A stretch of 64,000 nt of DNA from Weeksellaceae bacterium (GTDB lineage: Bacteria; Bacteroidota; Bacteroidia; Flavobacteriales; Weeksellaceae). The position numbers were made by a program, and so were the translations under genes. The stretch lies in NCBI GenBank assembly GCA_022013695.1, contig JAKLPS010000006.1, positions 1-64,000 of the forward strand. Direction: 5' to 3'. The first letter of the stretch is position 1. Every line of letters starts with the position of its first letter. Under the pieces are notes generated by a model, which saw only the letters and a list, made by a program, of their open reading frames with translations, did not search any database and had not been told where the DNA came from. Positions 16,561 to 25,800 of this stretch are shown here, piece by piece.

Positions 16561-17919
16561 ATGGAAAGCAAAAAAGAATTCTTCCTAGAGTGCTACAAAC
16601 TCGGGATCATCAAGTTTGGCCGTTTCACGCTGAAAAGCGGCATCGAAAGTCCGTTTTACGTAGATCTTCGGCCGCTCGCTTCTGACCCAAAAATCCTGAA
16701 AAAACTCGCCAATTATCTTTTGGAAATGCTTCCATTGGACAATTTTGATATTATTTGTGGCGTTCCTTACGCGGCGCTTCCAATGGCGACGGCGATGTCT
16801 TTGGAAAGCTATATTCCGCTGATTATCAAAAGAAAAGAAGCCAAATCCTACGGTACCAAGAAACTCATCGAAGGGATTTTTGCCAAGGGGCAAAACTGTC
16901 TTTTGGTGGAAGATGTGATTACCTCCGGAAAATCTTTGATCGAAACGATTGATGAAGTTGAAAATGAAGGCATCATAGTCTCGGATATCGTGGTGGTGCT
17001 GGATCGCCAGCAAGGCGGAAGAGAGAAATTGGAGGCCAAAGGTTACAAGGTTCATTCGCTTTTCAAAATTTCGGAAGTGGTGAAAATTCTGAGGGAAATG
17101 CATTACATCGATGAAGACGAAGTCGCCAGAATCCGAGATTTTGTAAATGGAAATCAGGTGGTTTTTGCGGAGAAAAAACGCTTGTCTTACGAAGAAAAAT
17201 TGGAGATTGCAGAACATTCCTTTGCCAGGAAAATATTAGAAATCGCTATTGAAAAAAGATCAAATCTCATCGCTTCCGCTGATTTTGTCAACACCAAAGA
17301 ACTGCTTGCATTCGCCGATATCGTTGGCCCGCACATCGTTGCGCTGAAAACCCACGTCGATATTCTGAATGATTTTGATGTGGACGAAACCATTTTACCA
17401 TTAAAAAACTTAGCCCAAAAACACAACTTCCTTTTGATGGAAGATCGGAAATTTGCGGACATCGGGAATACGCAGGCTTTGCAATTTTCTTACGGGACTT
17501 TTGAGATTTCCAACTGGGCAGATCTCGTGACATCTCACGTGATTGGCGGCAGCAAAAGTTTGGATTGCTTCGTGAATGCCGGCGTAGTCGCCATCTTGGG
17601 AATGTCATCGGAAGGTGCTTTGACGGATTCTCACTACCGAGAGGAAGCACTAAAAGTGATCGAAAACCATCCGAACGTCATCGGTTGCGTGGCTCAAAAC
17701 GAGATTTCGGATCAGCTGCTGCTCTTCACGCCGGGCGTCCATCTGGGAGAAAAGGGCGACGACAAAGGGCAGCAATACCATTCTCCGGAGCACGTCATCC
17801 GGAATTACGGAACAGATTTTATCATCGTGGGTCGGGGAATTTATAAATCCGATGATCCGGAACTGGAAGCGCTGCGTTACAAAACCCAAGGCTGGAAAGC
17901 GTATCTGAGTTGTTTGTAA
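16561..17919 (+). CDS. bifunctional orotate phosphoribosyltransferase / OMP decarboxylase (UMP synthase)
   Basis: A 452-aa fusion doing the last two steps of UMP synthesis. Residues about 1-205 are OPRT, with the PRPP loop LLVEDVITSGKS (114-125). Residues about 210-452 are OMP decarboxylase with ALKTHVDIL (261-269), the catalytic array Asp295-Lys297-Asp300 in MEDRKFADIGNT, TPGV and IVGRGIY. The domain order and these motifs match the eukaryotic UMPS/Ura3 type rather than the usual bacterial PyrF, whose core reads differently around the catalytic lysine. No other pyr gene is nearby. Both active sites look intact. Confidence 0.95.
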   Translation: MESKKEFFLECYKLGIIKFGRFTLKSGIESPFYVDLRPLASDPKILKKLANYLLEMLPLDNFDIICGVPYAALPMATAMSLESYIPLIIKRKEAKSYGTKKLIEGIFAKGQNCLLVEDVITSGKSLIETIDEVENEGIIVSDIVVVLDRQQGGREKLEAKGYKVHSLFKISEVVKILREMHYIDEDEVARIRDFVNGNQVVFAEKKRLSYEEKLEIAEHSFARKILEIAIEKRSNLIASADFVNTKELLAFADIVGPHIVALKTHVDILNDFDVDETILPLKNLAQKHNFLLMEDRKFADIGNTQALQFSYGTFEISNWADLVTSHVIGGSKSLDCFVNAGVVAILGMSSEGALTDSHYREEALKVIENHPNVIGCVAQNEISDQLLLFTPGVHLGEKGDDKGQQYHSPEHVIRNYGTDFIIVGRGIYKSDDPELEALRYKTQGWKAYLSCL

Positions 17920-18090
17920 ATAAAGGAATTAAGCGAATAGAACTTTAACAGTTTTGAAATCGGAGCAAGTTCTCAAATTACAAAAAAATAACTGCAAATC
18001 CGTTTCGCAGTGAAATTGGAAGTTCAATTTTATACTTAAAATTTCAAAACACCGTTTCATCAGAATAAATTGTAGTTTAGACTGTACCCG

Positions 18091-20907
18091 ATGAAGCGTT
18101 TTTATTGTGTCTTGGTGTCGTTTTCTTTTAATTTCTGGGCTATGGCGCAGCAAGACAGCATTCGTCTGAATGTCAAATTGAATGATGACCACCAATCGAT
18201 CTCTGTGGAGCAGACTTTGGTCTATCACAATCCTCATCAGAAAGCGATCCATCAAATCAAGCTTCTGAATTGGGTGGCCGCCTACCGGAAAAGAAAAACG
18301 CCACTGCTGAAAAGAAAAATAGAAGACCGGAAAAGCGATCTTTACTTTGCAAAAGCTGATCAATTGGGAGATTTGCAAAGCCTGCAGTATTCCTACAACA
18401 ACAGTTTTTCCGAAATTCTAAACACCGATCAGGAGAATATTTTCATCCCGCTTACCGAGCCGCTGCAGCCCGACCAAAAAATCCGCATCCATCTCAAATA
18501 TCAAATCAAGCTGCCCGATGCACGTTTCACAGGCTACGGGATTGACGCCAATCACCTGCTTTTGAAATATTTTTTCCTGATCCCGGAAACCTATGAAGAC
18601 GAAGCGCAAACCAATTCTTACTTTCGCGATACAGAAGAAACCGCCAACGCAGGATCCTTCTGGAAAGTGACTTTCGACGTTCCCGAAATCTGGAAAATCT
18701 ATTCTAATCTGTCTCAAAATAATGAGCTGGAGTTTGAAGGCGAATCTCTCAATGATCCCGAATTTCTGATTTCGAGAATCACCTATCCAGAGTTTGCCTT
18801 AAAAATTGATGATCAAAGTATAAAAGTCCAGTTGGGCTATCAAATTACTGAATATCAGAAGCAAATATTAGCAGCGGTGCTAACCAATCAGTTAAAATTT
18901 ATCAAAGCGCGAACAGGAAAACTGCCCAATAAGCTTTTCATATCCGAAAAATTCTTGAAGAAAGAAGCGTTTATTGGCATCGATGATCTCAAATTCTTGA
19001 AGTTCAAATTTCAACTGTTTACAGACTACGAAAAGACGGATCTGGATTATTTCAGCGTCATTTCCAAAAAAGTGGTGGACGAATTTTTCATCACCAATAA
19101 AACCCAAGACCATTGGCTGAAAAACGGGCTGAAAGCTTATCTCGAAATTCAATATCTCAAAAAATACTATCCCGAACACAGATTGCTGGGAAATCTCCCC
19201 GACAATGCGGAATTCTTCGGCCTCAAGCCTTTGAAAATCTTTCACGCCTCCAAGCTGAAGCTGTCGGAACGCTATGGTTTGGCGTATCATTATATTTATA
19301 CCCAAAATCTAGATCAGAAGATAACAACGCCGTTTGATCAATTGAGCAACTTCAATACGACGGCCATCAGCCAGTTCGAAACCGGAAGTCTTCTCGATTA
19401 CCTCTCGGAATACCAAGGAACACCTTCTTTTGAACTTTTTTTGAAACGATATTTTTCTGAAAATTACAGACAAAAAATCTCGGGAGTGCATTTCCTAAAG
19501 AGTCTGGAAATCTTCACGCAAGGCAAGTCGGCGTTTTTGAAGCAGATGATGGCAGAGAAACACAGAATCAATTTTGATCTCAAAAATTACCATTTACAAA
19601 ACGACCATTATCTCCTTAATATTCAAAAAAACACTTCGAAAATCATTCCTTTAAAAATAGAGACGGAACAAAAATCGGGAGACAAAACCACGTTCTGGAA
19701 AGCGGAAAACGAGACGAAAAAAGACACCTTTTCTGTGCCTTCTTTGCAAGTTGATAAGATTGTATTGAATGATGATTATATCTTCCCAGAGACCAATTTT
19801 AGAGACAATTATCTTTATACGAACGGTATTTTTTCTAATATGAAGAAGATCAGATTCAAACTTATCAAAGATATTCAAAACCCGGAGTACAACGAGATTT
19901 TCGTGGCGCCAAGGATTAATTTCAATGCTTATGACCAGATTCTCTTTGGCGTCAACTTCAAGAATCAGGGGATTTTCGATCAGAAATTTGATTATTCGGC
20001 AACGCCTTATTACAGTTCAGGAACGGGAAAACTCACTGGCTCCGCTGCCGTGGGCTACTCTATTATGCCGCCCGACAGTTTCTTCCGAAGGTGGAGTTTC
20101 GGCGTATCGGGCTCCTATTTTCATTATGATAATGATTTGGCCTACAAGCGTTTGGGTGGTTTTACTTCGTTGAGTTTTAATAAAAATCCCCGCAGTGCCG
20201 TCGGCAGAAGTCTTTATTTTTCTTACAATTATTACGAGCGCGAACTCACGCCAGCGATGCTTGCCGCTAATCTGTACGCCAAATATAACCTTTGGAGTTT
20301 GGGCTATTCTTATGCCGACAACCAGCTTATTCACGAGCAATACATCAGCACCAACGTGCAGTGGATGGAAGATTTCCAGAAGATCTCTACAGAAGCCTAT
20401 TTCCGCTGGGAGTTTGCAAAGAACAAAAAAATCAGTTTCCGCTGGTTCGCCGGCTATTTTGTGAAGAATGAGACGAAAAATAGTCTTTTCAATTACGGAA
20501 TCTCGCGGGTTTCCAACTACTCATTTTCTTATGGATTGTTGGGCCAAAGTGCCACATCCGGGATTCTCGCGCAGCAATTTGTCTTGGCAGAAGGCGGTTT
20601 CAAATCGTTTTTTAACACGTCGGTCAATCATTTTATCACGAGTCTTAATGTGGATTCTCATCTGTGGCGCTGGTTCAATCTTTATGCTGATGCCGGGATT
20701 TATAAAAACAGGCGCAGAGCAGAACAATTCATTTGGGATACGGGCATCAAAGTGAAAGTGATTCCGGATTTTCTCGAAATTTATTTTCCTGTAGCTTCCA
20801 CGCTGGGTTTCGAGCCGTCGTTCAAGGATTATGGGTACAGAATCCGATACACTTTGGTTCTGAATCTTGGGGCGCTCGTAAATAATTTGAGGCGCGGTGT
20901 TTTTTAG
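18091..20907 (+). CDS. M1-aminopeptidase-like protein lacking the zinc motif, with C-terminal barrel-like domain
   Basis: 938 aa with a signal peptide (MKRFYCVLVSFSFNFWAMAQ). Residues about 20-560 resemble gluzincin (M1) aminopeptidases: a beta-rich N-domain, then a helical domain with HWLKNGLKAYLE (341-352), equivalent to the conserved W-x-DEGLA-x-Y-E helix. The preceding helix, where HExxH should be, reads VISKKVVDEF (323-332), so the zinc ligands and catalytic Glu are absent. Residues about 615-938 are aromatic/glycine-rich alternating strands ending LVLNLGALVNNLRRGVF, like an outer-membrane barrel. A surface or periplasmic scaffold is more likely than an active peptidase. The 171-bp gap upstream holds no obvious promoter. 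Confidence 0.75.
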   Translation: MKRFYCVLVSFSFNFWAMAQQDSIRLNVKLNDDHQSISVEQTLVYHNPHQKAIHQIKLLNWVAAYRKRKTPLLKRKIEDRKSDLYFAKADQLGDLQSLQYSYNNSFSEILNTDQENIFIPLTEPLQPDQKIRIHLKYQIKLPDARFTGYGIDANHLLLKYFFLIPETYEDEAQTNSYFRDTEETANAGSFWKVTFDVPEIWKIYSNLSQNNELEFEGESLNDPEFLISRITYPEFALKIDDQSIKVQLGYQITEYQKQILAAVLTNQLKFIKARTGKLPNKLFISEKFLKKEAFIGIDDLKFLKFKFQLFTDYEKTDLDYFSVISKKVVDEFFITNKTQDHWLKNGLKAYLEIQYLKKYYPEHRLLGNLPDNAEFFGLKPLKIFHASKLKLSERYGLAYHYIYTQNLDQKITTPFDQLSNFNTTAISQFETGSLLDYLSEYQGTPSFELFLKRYFSENYRQKISGVHFLKSLEIFTQGKSAFLKQMMAEKHRINFDLKNYHLQNDHYLLNIQKNTSKIIPLKIETEQKSGDKTTFWKAENETKKDTFSVPSLQVDKIVLNDDYIFPETNFRDNYLYTNGIFSNMKKIRFKLIKDIQNPEYNEIFVAPRINFNAYDQILFGVNFKNQGIFDQKFDYSATPYYSSGTGKLTGSAAVGYSIMPPDSFFRRWSFGVSGSYFHYDNDLAYKRLGGFTSLSFNKNPRSAVGRSLYFSYNYYERELTPAMLAANLYAKYNLWSLGYSYADNQLIHEQYISTNVQWMEDFQKISTEAYFRWEFAKNKKISFRWFAGYFVKNETKNSLFNYGISRVSNYSFSYGLLGQSATSGILAQQFVLAEGGFKSFFNTSVNHFITSLNVDSHLWRWFNLYADAGIYKNRRRAEQFIWDTGIKVKVIPDFLEIYFPVASTLGFEPSFKDYGYRIRYTLVLNLGALVNNLRRGVF

Positions 20908-20932
20908 AAATTATTTCAATTTCCAAATAGAA

Positions 20933-20959
20933 AAAGGCTCCCCGAATTGGGAAGCCTTT
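20933..20959. terminator. bidirectional terminator between convergent genes
   Basis: AAAGGCTCCC (20933 on) pairs with GGGAAGCCTTT (20949-20959) with one bulged base and a 5-nt loop; A-rich before and T-rich after, between two convergent stops. Confidence 0.6.
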
Positions 20960-20984
20960 CTAAGTTTTAAGAAAAAACTTTAGA

Positions 20985-21842
20985 TTAGTTTTTGATTACT
21001 TTTCTGCTGATTTTGTTGGCGCCGCTGTCAACCGTTACGATGTAAGCACCTTTAAGCAGAGACTGGGTATTGACAGAACCTCCGTTTTCCACCCTGTTGG
21101 AAGAGATTAATTTACCATCAAGCGAATAGATATTCACAGTAGATTTTACCGGAAGTTTGAAGGTAATTTGGTCTTTCACAATGGTGTTGAACTGAACGGC
21201 TTTCTCGAAACTTGCCACATCAGAAACAGCTAAACTTGCTTTGTTTTCTGGAGTCGGTGCTAGTTTAGCAAAATCAGTTGCATTATTATTAGTATCACCT
21301 GCAGTTCTTGTAGCCGAACTACCAGCATCTAGTGCGGGAGCAGCACCTCCACCTTCGTATTGATTAGCAGTTCCGTAACCAACAAAATCAATCACATTTG
21401 ATGCTGTTGCAGAAGCAACCTGAGTAGAATTAGTTGCTAAAACAATTTTTCCATTGGAAGCTGACATATTAAACCCGCCTTGGTAAACCGTTCCTGTAGT
21501 TGTGCTTGCATTAGACGTCGCTTGGAAATCTGCAGTTGGTAAAGCAGCTCCAGCTGAATTAGGAGAACTAGGAACCATCTCAACTAAGAATTTTTGACCT
21601 GGATCAAGTGTAACCGTAGGCAAAGAAATAAAAGAGTTGAAAGTACCTGTAGCAGAAGCATATTGTAAAGTAGCTCCTGTAAGGGTTGCAGATGAACTGC
21701 CTAAGTTCTTTAATTCTACAAAATCATTGATATATACAGCTGTAGCACCACCGCCACCTCCATACACTTCGCTGATTACGATTTGTGCATTTGCAATCGA
21801 AGCAACAGACACAATACTTAAAATTGTAAAGATTTTTTTCAT
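20985..21842 (-). CDS. lamin-tail-domain protein with T9SS type A sorting domain
   Basis: A 285-aa secreted protein. A signal peptide (MKKIFTILSIVSVASIANA) is followed by a lamin-tail-like beta domain (IVISEVYGGGG, FVELKNLGSS, VIDFVGYG; residues about 20-190). A linker leads to the C-terminal sorting domain for type IX secretion (about 205-285: VNIYSLDGKLISSNRVE, LLKGAYIVTVDS, ending KVIKN). It is therefore exported across the outer membrane and either anchored or released. Ser, Thr, Ala and Gly rich. It lies downstream of another T9SS cargo gene on the same strand, separated by a terminator and its own -7 box. Confidence 0.9.
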   Translation of the reverse strand: MKKIFTILSIVSVASIANAQIVISEVYGGGGGATAVYINDFVELKNLGSSSATLTGATLQYASATGTFNSFISLPTVTLDPGQKFLVEMVPSSPNSAGAALPTADFQATSNASTTTGTVYQGGFNMSASNGKIVLATNSTQVASATASNVIDFVGYGTANQYEGGGAAPALDAGSSATRTAGDTNNNATDFAKLAPTPENKASLAVSDVASFEKAVQFNTIVKDQITFKLPVKSTVNIYSLDGKLISSNRVENGGSVNTQSLLKGAYIVTVDSGANKISRKVIKN

Positions 21843-21869
21843 TGTATTAAAATTTAAAATTGATTGTTA

Positions 21870-21877
21870 CAAAAATA
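21870..21877 (-). promoter_or_regulatory. -7 promoter box for the lamin-tail gene
   Basis: TATTTTTG on the minus strand, 27 nt upstream of the ATG at 21842, just after the terminator of the preceding gene. Confidence 0.45.
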
Positions 21878-21882
21878 AGGAA

Positions 21883-21917
21883 AAAAAAATGCCTTAGCTT
21901 TCTAAAAGCATTTTTTT
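21883..21917 (-). terminator. terminator between the two T9SS cargo genes
   Basis: A stem pairs an A7TGC block with GCAT7, with an inner TTAG/CTAA pair; the A-run on the + strand gives a T-run for the minus-strand transcript ending at 21929. Confidence 0.65.
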
Positions 21918-21928
21918 AACCGTTGTTA

Positions 21929-22711
21929 TTATTTTTTGATGATTTTTTGAGAAACTGCCTGTCCTTTTACAAGTCCGGTTACGATGTAGTTCCCTTTTGG
22001 CAAAGCAGAAACATCCAATCTTGAATTTTCCGACACCTCTGCTGTTTTCACCATTTGTCCGGCGGCGTTGTAAATGGATACATTTGCTGCTGCTCCGAAG
22101 ATGATTTCATTGGCAACAACTGTATTTTTCACCAAGTTGGCTTTTGTTTTTGAAGGATCTAGAACTGATAAGGTAGAAGTTGTAATTACCATAACATTAT
22201 CAATAAAAGCTCTTGTTGGTGAGGTTGTTTTGATGGTGATGGTAGAATTGGCGGTGCCTCCGGTAAAATTAAAAGTCAAAGGTGTTGTTGCGGTCAAGCT
22301 CGATGGTTGAGCTGGAATATCTAAGGTTTGCGCGGTTAATCCTGTCACTTCAACAGTAATTTTACCTGCAGCAGTTCCTCCTGTTTGGATCCATCCCTTT
22401 GCATCTAAAGTAACTTTAAAATTACCACCGTCTGTGGATAAGTCTAATGTTCCTGTTGTCATAGATCCTGCAACAGAACTGCTTCCAAACTTTGCCATTC
22501 CACCTGCTGCATAAACCTTTGTTCCGGTTGGAAAAGTTGAAACATTAGAACCGTCTGTGTAAACATCTGTTGCACTTGGTGCTGCCAATCCACTAGAGGC
22601 TGTATTGCCTCCCGCAGAGTAACTTGCAAAATCTTCTGACAATAATGTTGTCTGTGCATTCACCGTTGCTGTCAAAGCAATTGCTGCGATTAAAGAATAG
22701 AATTTTTTCAT
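21929..22711 (-). CDS. secreted protein with T9SS type A sorting domain
   Basis: 260 aa with a signal peptide (MKKFYSLIAAIALTATVNA). A Thr/Ser/Gly-rich beta domain (about 20-170) shows a jelly-roll-like pattern as in choice-of-anchor or cleaved-adhesin modules (LLSEDFASYSAGGNT, then FIDNVMVIT). A T9SS sorting domain follows (about 185-260: VSIYNAAGQMVKTAEVSE, LPKGNYIVTGLVKGQ, ending KIIKK). The ligand is unknown. It has a full promoter (22762-22790) and a terminator, so it is a separate transcript from the lamin-tail gene although the two are neighbours with the same secretion route. Confidence 0.9.
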   Translation of the reverse strand: MKKFYSLIAAIALTATVNAQTTLLSEDFASYSAGGNTASSGLAAPSATDVYTDGSNVSTFPTGTKVYAAGGMAKFGSSSVAGSMTTGTLDLSTDGGNFKVTLDAKGWIQTGGTAAGKITVEVTGLTAQTLDIPAQPSSLTATTPLTFNFTGGTANSTITIKTTSPTRAFIDNVMVITTSTLSVLDPSKTKANLVKNTVVANEIIFGAAANVSIYNAAGQMVKTAEVSENSRLDVSALPKGNYIVTGLVKGQAVSQKIIKK

Positions 22712-22761
22712 ACTAAAAATTTAAAAATTTGTTGTTGTTGATTTGTTATGTTAATCTGTCG

Positions 22762-22790
22762 CAAATATAAAATTTAATCCTGAATTACAA
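22762..22790 (-). promoter_or_regulatory. promoter of the T9SS cargo gene
   Basis: On the minus strand: TTG (22788-22790), an 18-nt spacer, TATATTTG (22762-22769). Gives a leader of about 45 nt to the ATG at 22711. Confidence 0.65.
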
Positions 22791-22850
22791 TTTTAGAACT
22801 GCCTTTCCCGTTTTAAATTATTGTTAATTCGTTCCAAAGCCGATTATAAG

Positions 22851-22858
22851 TACATTTG
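22851..22858 (+). promoter_or_regulatory. -7 promoter box that decides the start of the next gene
   Basis: TACATTTG followed by C. It lies inside the extended reading frame that begins with TTG at 22821 and 16 nt before the GTG at 22875, so the GTG is the first usable start on this transcript. Confidence 0.5.
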
Positions 22859-22874
22859 CTATCATATCAAAAGG

Positions 22875-25800
22875 GTGACCAACGTAACCAAAATTTTTCT
22901 GCCGATACTGTTTTTTTTTGCATTAAATCCCGCTAATGCACAGATTTTCAGCTGGAAAAACCCAAACATTCCCCAAGATTCCCTCAAAACAGACAGCATC
23001 CTCGCTTCCAAAATCGACCGCGACTTTTTCACCAAAGACACGCTCGACTTCATCAAAAAGCAAAATAAAATCATTTACGACGAAGAAGTGCTCGTGAAAA
23101 ACGACAAAAAAAGAATCCTCGGCGAGCTCAATTCCAAAGGCTCCATCATCCGAGGCATTACCTTTGGCAACAATCAGGGATCCTCGGTTCAAAGCTCGAT
23201 GGATATGCAGATCTCGGGCAAACTGAGCCCGGATGTTTCGATCTTGGCTTCCATTTCGGATCACAATCTTCCGGTGCAGGCGGATGGCTATACACAAACT
23301 CTTCAGGAGTTCGACAAAATCTACCTTCAGCTGAATATTAAACAAAATACCATCATCAGAGCCGGCCATTTGGATTTGAATGACGATACCACGTATTTCG
23401 GGCGTTACCAAAGAAGAAGTATGGGACTGCAATTTCTCACCAATTGGGAAAAAAACGGCAACAAAACATCACTGGATGTTTCGGGCGGCGTTGCCAGAAG
23501 TGAGTTTTTCCGGATGCGTTTTCAGGGGATCGAAGGAAACCAAGGACCCTACCGGCTGACGGGCAAGAACGGCGAACTTTTCATCACCATCATCTCGGGT
23601 TCGGAGCAGGTGTTCATCGATGGCATCTTGATGAAGCGCGGCGAAAATCAGGATTATATCATCAATTACAACACCGGGGAAATCACCTTCACCAGTTTTC
23701 GACCGATTTACAAGCAGAATTTCATCAACGTTTCTTATAATTACACCAACCGCAATTACACGCGATTTCTCATCACGGGAAGTATCAAGCAACAGCGGGA
23801 AAGGCTGAAAATGGGACTGAGCTGGTTTATGGAAAATGACAACAAAAACGCGCCTCTTTCCCTCAACCTTAGCAAAGAAGATGAACAGCAACTCGCCAAT
23901 GCCGGCAACGATCCGAGCCTCATGTACTCGCCATCGGGCGTAGAAACGGAATATGATGTCAACAAAATCTTGTACAAAAAAGTTTTCTCGGGCAGCTCTT
24001 TTTATTACGAATTTTCGACAGACCAGACGCAGACGCTTTATCAGGTTTCCTTCACCTATTTTGGGACGGGAAAAGGCGATTATCAGTTGCAGCAATCTAC
24101 CAACAACGGGCGTGTTTTCCAATACGTCGGGGCCGGTTTGGGCGATTATCTCGCGGTGAGGAAATTGCCGGCTCCGGAAAAATCGCAGGTTTATAGCGCC
24201 AATGCAGAATACGCGCTGAACGACGGCGTCATCGGCACCGATGTATCCTTGAGTAATTATGATATCAATGCCTTTTCGTCTAAAGATAATGACCAAAACA
24301 TCGGTTATGCGGCCAGAATCTATGCCAACAAAACCTTCAAATCCGACGGCTGGGCGGGGACGCCAATGGTGGAATATCAAGTCATTCAGAAGAATTTTCA
24401 TATCTTGGATCGGATCAATAATGTCGATTTCTGGCGGGATTTCAACTTGACAAATGAGTTCAGCCAGATTACGCAGAACCGTTTTATTTTTTCTTTTCTA
24501 AATGATTTTAACAAAACTTCCAAAATCAATTACAAATTAAATTATCTCGAAGAAAAAGACACTTACAAAGGCATTAAAAACGACATCGATGCCGTCTGGA
24601 AAATCGGGAAATTCAACAATCTGGCGGCCGTCTCCTACCTCGACACGAAATCGACCGACCTCAACACAAATTTCTTGCGCGGCGCCGTTTCTACCGAATT
24701 GATGGGCAAAAAAGGAAGCTGGATGCTTGGCGGATCTATGGAACAGAATGAGAAAAAATACAATGCTACTGACAATCTGGATCTTACGAGCTACCGCTGG
24801 AAGGAGTTCTTCCTTCAGAAAAAAATAGCGGATTCTGCCAGAACCCAATTGCTGACGAAAGTCTATTTCCGAAGCAACGACTCGGTGCAAGACAACCGTC
24901 TGCAGAAGGTGAACGATATCTTCGGAATAATGGCAGAAAGTCAGATCATCAAAACGGAAAAAACCCAATTATCTGCTCTGGCGCATTACCGAAAATTCTT
25001 TTATGAAAATGAAACGCTGGCCAATGGTCAGAACCAGGATTTTGTGGTGGGAAATATTCTGTACAACCAGCAACTGTTCCGAAACGGTATGCGGCTTCAG
25101 TTTTTCTACGAGCTGGGCAATGGGCAGGAAGCGCAACGGGAATTTCAGTACATCAAAGTGACGGATGGGCAAGGCGTTTACAAATGGACCGATTACAACA
25201 ATGACGGCGTGCAACAATTGGACGAGTTTGAGGCAGCAGAATATGCAGATTTGGCTCAGTACATCAGGGTTTATACGAACAGCGTCAACTATTTGGCATC
25301 AAATAAGAATAAACTGCAGCTCGCCTTATTCGTCAATCCCTCATTGATTATCAGTTCGAAAAACGAATTTCTGAAACGCTGGAACTTCAATCTGTCCTTG
25401 CTTTCTCAGAATTCTTATCTCAAAAATGATCAGGTCTTGGTTTGGAATCCATTCAAAAAAGAAAGCGATCAGCTGCTGCGGACGCACAATATTTTGGCTT
25501 CCGCTATTTTTAATTCCAACGACAAATCGGGGTGGAACGGCAGCTATCGCTACACCGACAATGATAACTTGGTGAATGCCAACTTCAGCAACGAAGCGCA
25601 CAGCCAGAAATCGCACTTCCTGAATATCGGCTATTCCTTCACCAAAGCTTTCCGAACCGATTGGGAAAATTCTTTTCAAAACGTCACCAACAGTTCGCAG
25701 GTTTACGAATCCCGAAACTACGAGTTGCAAAATTGGGAAACCAAGCCGAAAGCCACGTATAAACTGACGCAAACTTTGCAAACAGAGCTTTATGGAGCGC

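Noticed and set aside
23469-24401. A 310-codon frame antisense to the large barrel-like gene.
   Set aside because: Shadow frame in a long real gene; no family resemblance and no promoter.
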